DNA of 64,000 nt, taken from JABMQB01 sp964408795. GTDB taxonomy: Bacteria > Bacteroidota > Bacteroidia > Bacteroidales > Prolixibacteraceae. The notes beneath the pieces are model-generated. The model ran no database searches and had not been told where the DNA came from. It saw only the letters and a program-made list of their open reading frames with translations. The translations under genes were made by a program, and so were the position numbers. The DNA is taken from the NCBI GenBank assembly GCA_964408795.1, contig CAYPAW010000058.1:1-64000 (forward strand), in the 5' to 3' direction. This document shows positions 41,006-49,776 of this stretch, piece by piece; position 1 is the stretch's first letter, and every line of letters starts with the position of its first letter.

Positions 41006-42738
41006 TCTCTGTTGTACCCCAAAAACCTTTATCAGAAAAATGGATGAAAGCGGCTGTTGTGGGAAGTCTATGGGCTGTGGTAGAGATTGTGCTGGGCAGC
41101 CTGCTTCATAATGTAAAGATCCCGCTTGCAGGAAGCATTCTTTCGTTTATTACCGTTTTCCTTGTAATTGCTTTTTTCCAACTCTGGAAAGTAAATGGGA
41201 TGATCTGGAGAGCAGGTGTTATTTGCGCTCTTATGAAATCACTCTCTCCAAGTACGATCATTCTTGGGCCGATGTTTGGTATTTTATCTGAAGCACTGAT
41301 TCTGGAGATACTAATACGTTGTTTTGGGAAAAATTTTTTTTCTTATACCCTGGGAGGCGCACTGGCTGTTTTCAGTGCCCTGATCCAAAAGGCATTAACA
41401 CTTTTAGTTCTGTATGGTTGGGATTTCGTAGACTTGCTGGAAAACATGGTTCTCTTTGCCGTCAGGCAACTTCATATAGAAGCGCTTCAACCTTCCCTGC
41501 TTCTGTTTATCCTTTCCGGAATTTATTTGACAGCCGGTGCCATGGCAGGACTTCTGGGGTCGATATCGGGTAAGAACTACCTGAAAAGCAAAAAATACAA
41601 ACCAACAAATCTGTCTATAAAAAAACCTTCACAGAGTGTTTTATTCAACCATTCAGAGAAAGAGAATCACTCGTTGTTGCTTCTGCTGCTCCTTCTTGTA
41701 TTCCTTATAGGTGGTATGGTTTTAATACACCGGGCCAATCTCTTGTATTCGGCTTTGTATTCACTTACATTCATTGTATTTACAGCATTACGGTATGCAC
41801 AATATATGCGTTTTCTAAAAAAACCTGCCCTATGGCTTCAGCTTATATTCCTCCTTTTCTTTTCGGCATTCTTTTATCAGGGATTCACAATAAACGGTCT
41901 ACTGCATCGTGAAGGGTGGATATTGGGTTTAAAAATAATCTTCAGGGCCTTGTTACTGCTTACAGCATTTTCAGCCATCAGCCGGGAACTGAAAAATCCA
42001 GTCGTTAAGAACATTCTCTATCTCAGAGGTCTTCAAAACCTGTACAAGTCCCTGGATTTGGCTTTTTCAAGCCTTCCCGGGCTTATGGAGGCATTCTCAA
42101 CACAACCCCTGAGGCTCACCGGCTTTTATAGATTCACCCATACGATGCTTAACAGTTCCCGTTCCCTGTTCGATGAATTCAAACGCATGGATAAAAACAA
42201 GCCAACGGTTTTCGTAATTTCCGGAAAGGTCCATGCCGGAAAAAGTTCGGTCACCAAAGAAGTGGTTTCTCAGCTCATGGATCATAACCTGAACATTCGC
42301 GGATTCATTACAGAACCTGTTATTCATGATGATGGACTCAGAAGTTATTTCATAAAAGACATTTCTTCCGGTACCCGGGAGATCCTTTGTTCACAAACAT
42401 ACTCTCCCGGAAGCATCAAAACCGGACGTTTCTTCTTTTCAGAGAAAGGTCTGCTCCGGGGGCGTCAGATTCTGAAAAAGACCGTCGGGGAACCAACCGA
42501 CATGGTAGTAGTTGATGAAATAGGCCCCCTGGAAATGAAAGACGGAGGGTGGGCACCTGCTTTAATACCGTTGATAAGAGCTACCCAAACACCCCAGCTT
42601 TGGACCGTAAGGGAACAATTGATAAACGTTGCCCTGAAGAAATGGGATATCGGGCAAGTTACTGTCTTTACTGTCCCCACCCACACCTCACAGGATATTG
42701 TGAAATATATACTGGGTCACTTGGCAGAAAAGGAGTAA
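41002..42738 (+). CDS. Fusion of a multi-pass membrane region and a THEP1-type NTPase
   Basis: This 578-residue protein has at least ten hydrophobic segments in the first ~390 residues. The first block (residues 15-195) looks like a small transporter core, in general character like an ECF-transporter S component. The second block (about 220-385), with FRALLLLTAFSAIS and LDLAFSSLPGLMEAF, faintly recalls an EcfT-type subunit. Residues 396-578 are a clear THEP1/NTPase_1 domain: VISGKVHAGKSSVTKEV (Walker A), NIRGFITEPV, and VVVDEIGPLEMKDGGW (Walker B). Overlap with mobA suggests a job in molybdenum cofactor supply, such as energised uptake. The NTPase call is firm; the transport idea is inference. 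Confidence 0.75.
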   Translation: MISVVPQKPLSEKWMKAAVVGSLWAVVEIVLGSLLHNVKIPLAGSILSFITVFLVIAFFQLWKVNGMIWRAGVICALMKSLSPSTIILGPMFGILSEALILEILIRCFGKNFFSYTLGGALAVFSALIQKALTLLVLYGWDFVDLLENMVLFAVRQLHIEALQPSLLLFILSGIYLTAGAMAGLLGSISGKNYLKSKKYKPTNLSIKKPSQSVLFNHSEKENHSLLLLLLLLVFLIGGMVLIHRANLLYSALYSLTFIVFTALRYAQYMRFLKKPALWLQLIFLLFFSAFFYQGFTINGLLHREGWILGLKIIFRALLLLTAFSAISRELKNPVVKNILYLRGLQNLYKSLDLAFSSLPGLMEAFSTQPLRLTGFYRFTHTMLNSSRSLFDEFKRMDKNKPTVFVISGKVHAGKSSVTKEVVSQLMDHNLNIRGFITEPVIHDDGLRSYFIKDISSGTREILCSQTYSPGSIKTGRFFFSEKGLLRGRQILKKTVGEPTDMVVVDEIGPLEMKDGGWAPALIPLIRATQTPQLWTVREQLINVALKKWDIGQVTVFTVPTHTSQDIVKYILGHLAEKE

Positions 42739-42862
42739 TGCAGAAATAATGCCTACGGATGTTGGCAGGTATCGGTGGAGGGTAAGAGAAAGGTTGAAGC
42801 TAAGTATGGGAGAGATTTTCCGATAAAACGGGACTGCTCTTGCGTCGCAGGAGGGTTGGTTA

Positions 42863-44164
42863 TCAGGCGCTGTTCAGGGCTTTTTTGTAGGTTTGAATAG
42901 CTCGTTGTCTGGCAAAGGCAAGATCCACCACGGGAGACGGGTAATCCGGAGTATCCAGTTCAGGAATCCATTTGCGGATATACTGTTGTTTACCATCGAA
43001 TTTTTTCTGCTGACTCAGGGGGTTGAAAACGCGAAAATAGGGTACGGCATCGCATCCGGTACCGGCAGCCCATTGCCAGTTGCCGTTATTGGAAGCCAGC
43101 TCATAATCAAGGAGTTTCTCAGCAAAATAGGCTTCTCCCCACCGCCAGTCGATCAGCAGGTGTTTGACCAGGAATCCGGCAACGACCATCCGCACCCGGT
43201 TGTGCATAAATCCGGTATGATTCAGTTCGCGCATCCCGGCATCCACCAACGGATAGCCGGTAGCTCCCCGGCACCAGCGTGCAAACTCCGGTTCGTTGTT
43301 GCGCCACTCAATAAAAGCATAGGGTTTCTTAAAGGGTTCTGATTTCACCCGGGGATAATGCCACAGAATATCGGCAAAAAAGTTCCTCCATATCAGTTCA
43401 TTGAAAAACACCTCCGACAGGTCAGCAGCCACCCGGGTTAGCTCACGGATGGAAATCGTTCCGAAACGGAGGTGAACCCCCAGGCGGGTGGTTCCTTCCA
43501 GGGCCGGAAAATCCCGGCTATCCGCGTACCGACGAATCCGCTCTCTATCAATCTCCGGAGAAGGAACTTCTGTTCCCGGACCGGAAAAACCAAGACGCTC
43601 CAAAGAAGGCATTTCAAAAGGCGGACATTGGTAAAAATTCCCCTTTAAAGATTCAGAATCAAAGGGGGTTGTATTCTTATCAGAATATTTCTGCTTCCAC
43701 TTTTTGCTATAGGGGGTAAATACCTGATAGGGGGAACCATCCTCTTTTGTGATTTCTGATTTCTCAAAAATCAGGTGATCCTTAAAAGTCCGGAATCCGA
43801 TATTTTTTGCCTTGAACAGGAATTCCAATTTTTTATCCCGGGAACGTGCATAGGGTTCATAATCATGGTTGGCAAACACCTCCTGCACCGGATATTCATC
43901 CGTTAAAGAGCGGAAAATTTCCAGGGGTTCTCCAAAGCAAACTCTCAGGGACGAACCTCTTTTTTCGAGTTGCTTTTTCAATGATTCGATCGTTTGATAT
44001 AAAAAAGGAAGGCGGTTATCACCGGATGGTAATGTATTCAGAATGCCGGTATCAAAAACAAAAACCGGCAATACAGGAAAGCCATTCCGCAGGGCATGGT
44101 ATAACCCGGTGTTATCGTTCAGCCGCAGGTCCCTGCGAAACCAAAAGAGTACAATTTTATGCAT
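42863..44164 (-). CDS. Deoxyribodipyrimidine photolyase (class I type)
   Basis: A 433-residue flavoprotein of the photolyase/cryptochrome family, which repairs UV-made pyrimidine dimers using blue light. N-terminal antenna domain: VLFWFRRDLRLNDNTGLYHA. C-terminal FAD domain: GTTRLGVHLRFGTISIREL, ELIWRNFFADIL, GYPLVDAGMRELNHTGFMHN, and LASNNGNWQWAAGTGCDAVP. The Trp-rich FAD site is intact. Strand, spacing (4 bases) and order make it the second gene of an operon with a GPP34 protein. Confidence 0.94.
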   Translation of the reverse strand: MHKIVLFWFRRDLRLNDNTGLYHALRNGFPVLPVFVFDTGILNTLPSGDNRLPFLYQTIESLKKQLEKRGSSLRVCFGEPLEIFRSLTDEYPVQEVFANHDYEPYARSRDKKLEFLFKAKNIGFRTFKDHLIFEKSEITKEDGSPYQVFTPYSKKWKQKYSDKNTTPFDSESLKGNFYQCPPFEMPSLERLGFSGPGTEVPSPEIDRERIRRYADSRDFPALEGTTRLGVHLRFGTISIRELTRVAADLSEVFFNELIWRNFFADILWHYPRVKSEPFKKPYAFIEWRNNEPEFARWCRGATGYPLVDAGMRELNHTGFMHNRVRMVVAGFLVKHLLIDWRWGEAYFAEKLLDYELASNNGNWQWAAGTGCDAVPYFRVFNPLSQQKKFDGKQQYIRKWIPELDTPDYPSPVVDLAFARQRAIQTYKKALNSA

Positions 44165-44168
44165 AGGT

Positions 44169-44804
44169 TTATGATGCTACAGTTGCATGGGCAGATGCAA
44201 TGATCCTCCGTAAGGCAAGGGTTATGGGACAGTCTGTTTGCATTCGTTTCAAATGCCGGGAAGCATTTTTCCTTTGCTGCCTGTCAGAAAACAAACGGGG
44301 CAATATCCCGGCAGGGATAAGCATCCCAAGCAGAAACTTCTCTATGTCCTCCCGGTGGCTTTTGAAGATGCTGTTTCTTACCTTATCTGCCATGTTACGA
44401 ACATACACGGTATCTTCCAAACAGGGCACCTTCCACGTAAAAAACAGAAATTTCCGTTGTTCAACCCGGACCAGCCTCTTATGCATCAGCCTTTCAACCA
44501 GTTCCTTTTTTATGTAACTCAATGAATAATAAAGCCGGTTGAACCAACGGGTTATTTTTAGCGGATCATCAAATTTCCTGAACTTTGATAAAACAAATGC
44601 AAACAAGGGATCGTTGTTTGCAAACGAAACAATTTCAACCCGGTTTTTTGCAATTTTTATATTGCCCTGATATTCCAGCTCTTTCAATATCGTTGCGATG
44701 AGAGAATACTGACCCGGAGAGGAAGCCTCTCCTATTCGTCCTCCTTTGTTGGGTCGTATGCTCAGCAGATAGAGTTTTTCAGGAAGCAATAACTCCTTTT
44801 CCAT
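44169..44804 (-). CDS. GPP34-domain protein
   Basis: A 211-residue, basic, soluble protein matching GPP34 across its length: LLPEKLYLLSIRPNKGGRI at the start, YSLIATILKELEYQGNIKI, then the helix pair ending KKELVERLMHKRLVRVEQRK. The same family forms the N-terminal domain of the oxidoreductase at 37404, 2.6 kb from the other end of this operon, but the two sequences differ clearly. In yeast and animals GPP34 proteins bind PI4P and sort membrane proteins; bacterial roles are undefined. The basic surface fits binding to acidic lipids. It precedes the photolyase gene by 4 bases. Confidence 0.8.
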   Translation of the reverse strand: MEKELLLPEKLYLLSIRPNKGGRIGEASSPGQYSLIATILKELEYQGNIKIAKNRVEIVSFANNDPLFAFVLSKFRKFDDPLKITRWFNRLYYSLSYIKKELVERLMHKRLVRVEQRKFLFFTWKVPCLEDTVYVRNMADKVRNSIFKSHREDIEKFLLGMLIPAGILPRLFSDRQQRKNASRHLKRMQTDCPITLALRRIIASAHATVAS

Positions 44805-44912
44805 TTTTATTCCTTAGTGGATTTTCTTACTTTAATGCGGATTATTTCTACATTTATGCATCGTTCCGATTAAGGACCATAAGGTACAAATATTTTAATT
44901 AAAACCATACAA

Positions 44913-45938
44913 GTGAAAGGATTTGCAAGCGATAACAATGCGGGTGTGCATCCTGAAATACTCAAAGCCATTGAATCGGCCAATAAAGACCATGAAGTTG
45001 GATATGGAGATGATCCCTATACCCGGCAGGCCATTGAACTTTTCAGGGAAGCATTCGGAAAAGAGACCGAAGTATTTTTTGTTTTTAACGGAACGGGAGC
45101 CAACGTACTGGGGTTGTCGTCGGTTACCCAAAGCTGGAATTCGGTGATTTGCGCCGATACCTCCCATATTGAAGAAGATGAATGCGGGGCTCCGGAGAAA
45201 TTTACCGGATGCAAATTATTGCCGGTACCGTCTGTCGGTGGAAAGATCACCCCTGAGGCCATTGAACATCACCTGAAAGGATTTGGTTTCGAGCACCATT
45301 CGCAACCCGGAGTTATTTCCATTTCTCAGGTTACCGAAATGGGTACGGTATACCGCCCTGAGGAAATCATTGCCCTGGCCGATCTGGCTCATAAACACAA
45401 TATGTATCTTCATATGGACGGAGCCCGGATTGCCAATGCTGCCGTATCCCTGGACCTTCCTTTTAAAGCGTTCACGAAAGAGTGCGGGGTGGATATCCTT
45501 TCGTTCGGAGGAACCAAAAACGGAATGCTGATGGGGGAATCGGTGCTTTTTTTTAATCCCGAGCTGGCTAAAAACACCAAATATCTGCGTAAACAAAGCA
45601 TGCAGTTATTTTCCAAGATGCGCTTTACCAGCGCCCAGTTTATTGCCTATCTGAAAAATGACCTGTGGAAAAAAAATGCCGCCCATGCCAATCGCATGGC
45701 CCAATACCTGGAAGAAGAAATCAGAAAAATACCGGAAATTACCGTCACCCAAAAGGTGGATGCCAACGGAGTGTTTGCCCTGGTGCCCCGGAAGATCATT
45801 CAACCTTTACAGGAAAAATTCTTCTTCTACATGTGGAATGAATCCAATACGGAAGTTCGCTGGATGACCTCTTTTGACACAACTGAAAAGGAAATCGGGG
45901 AGTTTGTTCAACATATAAAAAGGTTGCTGGCCTCTTAA
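44913..45938 (+). CDS. ltaE: Low-specificity L-threonine aldolase
   Basis: A 341-residue PLP enzyme of the aromatic amino acid beta-eliminating lyase/threonine aldolase family, cleaving threonine or allo-threonine to glycine and acetaldehyde. Key blocks: FASDNNAGVHPEIL, YGDDPYTRQAIELF, NGTGANVLGL, HMDGARIANAA, and the PLP lysine in LSFGGTKNGML. The start is GTG at 44913; no ATG fits better, since FASDN is the family N-terminus. Monocistronic, between the divergent GPP34-photolyase unit and the rhomboid gene. Confidence 0.93.
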   Translation: MKGFASDNNAGVHPEILKAIESANKDHEVGYGDDPYTRQAIELFREAFGKETEVFFVFNGTGANVLGLSSVTQSWNSVICADTSHIEEDECGAPEKFTGCKLLPVPSVGGKITPEAIEHHLKGFGFEHHSQPGVISISQVTEMGTVYRPEEIIALADLAHKHNMYLHMDGARIANAAVSLDLPFKAFTKECGVDILSFGGTKNGMLMGESVLFFNPELAKNTKYLRKQSMQLFSKMRFTSAQFIAYLKNDLWKKNAAHANRMAQYLEEEIRKIPEITVTQKVDANGVFALVPRKIIQPLQEKFFFYMWNESNTEVRWMTSFDTTEKEIGEFVQHIKRLLAS

Positions 45939-45997
45939 CGAAGAAAGAAGTCAAAATACCCGTACGGAATCGCTTACATTCAATACAAATTCGTTCT

Positions 45998-46738
45998 ATG
46001 TCGATATTCAGATATTACCCGGATAATCCTGAACAACAGGATAAAATCCTCGAAAAAAAAATATTGATTCACAGCCTGATTTTTCCGTTGGCATTTGTGA
46101 TCCTCTTCTGGATGGTTGAAATAACCGAACAGGTTTTCGGACTGAATTTTGTTCCCTTCGGGATTTTTCCATTGCAGGTCAAAGGATTAAAAGGCATTCT
46201 TTTCTCTCCTTTTGTTCATTCCGACTACAACCATTTAATGGCCAATTCGCTGCCTTTTTTCATTTTACTGGCTGCTTTGGTTTATTATTACCGCAAAATT
46301 GCGTATCGGATTTTCTTTCTGATCTATCTCATTTCCGGTCTGTGTGTCTGGCTTGGAGGCCGTCCGGCGTGGCATATCGGAGCCAGCGGGGTAATTTACG
46401 GGCTGGCAGCCTTTCATCTGGTTAGCGGAATACTGCGCAACGATATCCGGCTCCTTACGCTTTCTGTTTTGGTAGTTTTCCTCTATGGGAGCATGTTCTG
46501 GGGGGTCTTCCCCCTACGACCGGATATCTCCTGGGAAGCCCACCTCTGGGGTGCCCTCTCTGGAGTGTTGCTGGCTGTCTACTACCGCAAATATGCCCTG
46601 CGAAGAAAAAAATTTGACTGGGAAGAGGAACCCGATGAGGAAAACAAAGAACCCGGACCGGAAAATGGATCCTATTTCTCGGAACCTACCTTCTCCTCAG
46701 AGACCAAAGCAGACAGCAAAAACCCTTCAAACGAATAA
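45998..46738 (+). CDS. Rhomboid-family intramembrane serine protease
   Basis: A 246-residue membrane protein with about six transmembrane helices. The catalytic serine is in HIGASGVIYGLAAF (GASG motif); the partner histidine is in DISWEAHLWGALSG on the last helix; an early HSDYNHLMAN block matches the His-rich second helix. The C-terminal ~35 residues are acidic and disordered. It should cleave single-pass membrane proteins within the bilayer; substrates unknown. It starts 59 bases after the aldolase gene. Confidence 0.88.
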   Translation: MSIFRYYPDNPEQQDKILEKKILIHSLIFPLAFVILFWMVEITEQVFGLNFVPFGIFPLQVKGLKGILFSPFVHSDYNHLMANSLPFFILLAALVYYYRKIAYRIFFLIYLISGLCVWLGGRPAWHIGASGVIYGLAAFHLVSGILRNDIRLLTLSVLVVFLYGSMFWGVFPLRPDISWEAHLWGALSGVLLAVYYRKYALRRKKFDWEEEPDEENKEPGPENGSYFSEPTFSSETKADSKNPSNE

Positions 46739-46787
46739 TTTTTTTTCAAAAAAAATGGTTTTGTGAAAGGGTTACAATAAAAGTTTT

Positions 46788-46795
46788 TATTTTTG
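46788..46795 (+). promoter_or_regulatory. -7 element of nusB
   Basis: TATTTTTG followed by CGGCC, the same extended form as at rplS. A 7-codon open frame (ATG 46808, MKFLKDD) overlaps the nusB start and may be a leader peptide or chance. Confidence 0.5.
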
Positions 46796-46823
46796 CGGCC
46801 TGAATAAATGAAGTTCTTAAAGG

Positions 46824-47783
46824 ATGATTAGCAGAAGGATTATCAGAACCAAAGCGTTGCAAATCTTGTACGCCTATTACTCTTCCCCGGATCCATCCCT
46901 TAACCTCCATGAAAAAGAACTCTTTTTTGGCATCAAAAAATCGTATGATCTTTACCATTACCTGCTTCTTCTGGTCATCAATATGGCTGATTATGCGAAA
47001 CGACGAATGGAAATAAACCGGTCGAAGCACCGTCCTACGGAGGAGGATCTCCATCCGAACACCCAGTTTATCGACAACAGAATGATCGATATGCTCCGAA
47101 AGAACAAGGCCCTGAACCAATACCTGAAACAGAATAAAATAAGCTGGGTGAATCATCCTGAACTGATCAAAGTTCTCTACAACCAACTGATGGAAGCCGA
47201 TTTCTATAAAAAATACATGTCGGAAAAATCCTCTTCTTTTGCTGAAGACCGCATGCTGGTAGACCGTATTTTTAATAAACTGATCCTCTATTCTGAAGAA
47301 CTCTATCAGGTTCTGGAAGAACAAAGTATATACTGGAACGATGATGTGGAATTCAATGTAGCAATGATCGTTAAAACGCTGAAACGTTTCCGGGAGACTT
47401 CCACTGAGGACCAACCGCTCTTGCCTATGTTCAAAGATGAAGAAGACCGGTTGTTTGCCAAAGAACTGTTCCGGAAGGCCATTCTTAACCATGAAGAATT
47501 ACGGGAACTGATCAATTTTCACTCCCGGAACTGGGATCTCGAACGAATCGCTTTTGTGGATATCCTGATCATGCAACTGGCCCTCGCTGAGTTTCTCTTT
47601 TTTCCCGGTATCCCAACAAAAGTGACCTTAAATGAGTACATTGAAATATCCAAATATTATAGCACCGAAAAAAGCAGAAATTTTATCAACGGAATACTGG
47701 ATAAATCATTAAAGAAACTTAAACAGGAAGGAAAAATAAAAAAATCAGGACGTGGATTAATTGGAGAAAATGAACCGCTTTGA
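46824..47783 (+). CDS. nusB: Transcription antitermination factor NusB (long Bacteroidota form)
   Basis: A 319-residue NusB. The C-terminal ~140 residues are the RNA-binding all-helical domain (LFRKAILNHEELRELINFHS, ILIMQLALAEFLFFPGIPTKVTLNEYIEISKYYS). The N-terminal half (RRIIRTKALQILYAYYSSPD then charged helices) is an extension usual in Bacteroidota. It works with NusE/S10 in rRNA antitermination. First gene of the group nusB-DUF1573-yajC; the next ATG is 2 bases after its stop. Confidence 0.92.
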   Translation: MISRRIIRTKALQILYAYYSSPDPSLNLHEKELFFGIKKSYDLYHYLLLLVINMADYAKRRMEINRSKHRPTEEDLHPNTQFIDNRMIDMLRKNKALNQYLKQNKISWVNHPELIKVLYNQLMEADFYKKYMSEKSSSFAEDRMLVDRIFNKLILYSEELYQVLEEQSIYWNDDVEFNVAMIVKTLKRFRETSTEDQPLLPMFKDEEDRLFAKELFRKAILNHEELRELINFHSRNWDLERIAFVDILIMQLALAEFLFFPGIPTKVTLNEYIEISKYYSTEKSRNFINGILDKSLKKLKQEGKIKKSGRGLIGENEPL

Positions 47784-47785
47784 CA

Positions 47786-48283
47786 ATGCACCCGACAGTG
47801 AACAGGAAGAAAAAATATGGATGGTTGATGGCGGCCTGGTTGATCGCAGGTAGTTGCGGAAATACCCAGGTCAATCAACAGCAGGAAAAAATACAAACCA
47901 TGGCTCCGGAAGAAATCACGGAATTTGTAGTTAACGAAGAAATACATAATTTTGGAACATTGACAGCCGGGGAAATCGTTATTTTCAGTTTTGTGCTAAC
48001 CAATACAGGCCAAAACCCGCTCATCTTAAAGAATCTGGAGCGCGATTGCGAATGCATCCGGATCCGTTTCAACGGAAAACCGGTTCTTCCCGGGGAAAAA
48101 GGAATGATTGAAGTGGAGTGGGATACATCCGGAATGACAGGAAAACAATATCAGCCTGTCGCGATGGAAATGAATACAAAAGAAAGAAAATACACCCTCG
48201 GGGTGGTTGCAGAGGTTCAACATAAAAATATGGATCGTACTTACGAAAATTTAGTAACCCGAGTTACCTTAAATAACTTTTAA
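47786..48283 (+). CDS. DUF1573 lipoprotein
   Basis: A 165-residue lipoprotein (lipobox AGSC). The body is a DUF1573 immunoglobulin-like domain: EEIHNFGTLTAGEIVIFSFV, TNTGQNPLILKNLERDCECI, PVLPGEKGMIEVEWDTSGM. In Bacteroidota such genes often stand between nusB and yajC; the function is unknown, but export-linked periplasmic roles are likely from context. ATG 47786 is used; a TTG at 47780 would overlap the nusB stop. Confidence 0.85.
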   Translation: MHPTVNRKKKYGWLMAAWLIAGSCGNTQVNQQQEKIQTMAPEEITEFVVNEEIHNFGTLTAGEIVIFSFVLTNTGQNPLILKNLERDCECIRIRFNGKPVLPGEKGMIEVEWDTSGMTGKQYQPVAMEMNTKERKYTLGVVAEVQHKNMDRTYENLVTRVTLNNF

Positions 48284-48295
48284 AAATTGAAACGA

Positions 48296-48610
48296 ATGAA
48301 TTACTTATTATTCATGCAAAACACAGGAGAAGATGCCAATCCGTTGATGACCTTTCTGCCTCTGATATTGATTGTGGTGATATTTTACTTTTTCATGATT
48401 CGCCCTCAGGTAAAACGCCAGAAAGAAACCCGTAAATTTCGTGAAAACCTGAAAAAAGGCGATAAGGTGGTTACCACCGGTGGAATATACGGGAAAATTA
48501 CCGAGCTGAAAGAAACTTCAGTGATCCTTCAGATCGATAATGAAGTACACATTAAAGTGGATAAAAACGCGATTATCAAAGATATGAGCGATGTCCAGCC
48601 ACAACGATAA
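48296..48610 (+). CDS. yajC: Preprotein translocase subunit YajC
   Basis: A 104-residue single-span membrane protein of the SecDF-YajC accessory complex. N-terminal helix LPLILIVVIFYFFMIRPQVK with the typical FMIRPQ, then a small cytoplasmic domain (NLKKGDKVVTTGGIYGKITE, EVHIKVDKNAIIKDM). ATG 48296 gives the normal start; a TTG lies three codons upstream. A terminator overlaps its stop codon. Confidence 0.93.
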   Translation: MNYLLFMQNTGEDANPLMTFLPLILIVVIFYFFMIRPQVKRQKETRKFRENLKKGDKVVTTGGIYGKITELKETSVILQIDNEVHIKVDKNAIIKDMSDVQPQR

Positions 48611-48627
48611 CCGGGATCCGGTTTTTT
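48609..48627 (+). terminator. Intrinsic terminator after yajC
   Basis: AACCGG-GAT-CCGGTT followed by four further T. The stem begins within the yajC stop codon. Confidence 0.75.
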
Positions 48628-48755
48628 CAGAGGGAGAAAAAAGAAGCCGTTCAGCAACAGAAGCGTCAAAAAACGGGCTTCCGAACAACCGGGAGCCGGG
48701 TATGCCTGTAAGAGAATAAATGCCTGTTGCCTCAACCATAAACCCATAAATTCAT

Positions 48756-48763
48756 TAATTTTG
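48756..48763 (+). promoter_or_regulatory. -7 element of the YbbR-coaE unit
   Basis: TAATTTTG lies 16 bases before ATG 48780. No clear -33 box. Confidence 0.45.
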
Positions 48764-48779
48764 CCTGAAAGCAATTTCA

Positions 48780-49775
48780 ATGGCTCAACGGGATTTTTTG
48801 CGTATCAAGAACCTCCTTAAAGTGAACAAACTGCTGCAGGACAAGCAAGTAATTGTTTTTCTGATCTGTCTGGTTATCGCTGCATCCTTATGGTTCTTAA
48901 ATGCACTCAGCAAAGATTACGAGACTACACTCACCTATCCGGTGCATTATACCAATGTTCCGGAAAAAAGATTTCTGGCCAATAATCCCCCCGGGAAAAT
49001 TGACATCGACGTCAGAGCCCATGGTTTTGTACTCCTCAGAAACACTTTGAATCTCTCCTTTGCTCCGGTTATACTGGACATAACAAGACTTATCCCTCAC
49101 GCAGAAGAAACAGAACCCCTGTCTTACACCATTCGAACGTCAGACCTCCTGAACAGGATTTCATCCCAGATAAGCAACGAAATCACGATCCTGGAAGTAC
49201 ATCCCGGATCGATTGTTCTGATTCTGGACAGTCTGGAAACCAAACAGGTGCCTGTTGAGGCCGATATCCAAATAGACTTTGCGGAACAATACAACCTCAG
49301 CGCCCCGTTGCAAATAATCCCCGAACAGGTTCTTGCAACCGGTCCGGGATCCCTCCTGGATACCCTCGAATCGGTGAGTACAGTGCACAAAACCTTCAGG
49401 GCGATCAAGAAAACAACGGAAGAGGAACTGGAATTGGTTGCCCCGGAAAAGGTAACCCTCAAACCCCGCAAAGCAAAGGTAATCATCCCGGCAGAAGAAT
49501 TTACCGAAAAAATACTGAAGATCCCGGTAAAAATACTGGATAAACCCAATGATACAGACATTAAACTGTTCCCTTCGGAACTGGAGGTCTCCTTTCGGGT
49601 AGCCCTGAGCCAATATACAGCAATCAATGCAACCGATTTTCTGCTTGCGATCCCTTTTTCTGCAATACGTTCGGGACACCCCAACGTTCAGGTAACGCTT
49701 GAAAAAAAACCGGATTTCGTACGGGATATAAAATATTTCCCTCAAACCATTGAATACCTCATTGAAAAAGAATAA
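48780..49775 (+). CDS. YbbR/CdaR-like domain protein
   Basis: A 331-residue protein with one N-terminal membrane helix (VIVFLICLVIAASLWFLNAL) and an extracytoplasmic region of YbbR-type beta repeats (TYPVHYTNVPEKRFLANNPP, DSLETKQVPVEADIQIDF, EKILKIPVKILDKPNDTDIK). In Firmicutes, CdaR regulates the diadenylate cyclase CdaA; no cyclase gene is adjacent here. The conserved neighbourhood (nusB, yajC, coaE) is typical of Bacteroidota. One base separates it from coaE. Confidence 0.82.
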   Translation: MAQRDFLRIKNLLKVNKLLQDKQVIVFLICLVIAASLWFLNALSKDYETTLTYPVHYTNVPEKRFLANNPPGKIDIDVRAHGFVLLRNTLNLSFAPVILDITRLIPHAEETEPLSYTIRTSDLLNRISSQISNEITILEVHPGSIVLILDSLETKQVPVEADIQIDFAEQYNLSAPLQIIPEQVLATGPGSLLDTLESVSTVHKTFRAIKKTTEEELELVAPEKVTLKPRKAKVIIPAEEFTEKILKIPVKILDKPNDTDIKLFPSELEVSFRVALSQYTAINATDFLLAIPFSAIRSGHPNVQVTLEKKPDFVRDIKYFPQTIEYLIEKE

Positions 49776-49776
49776 C

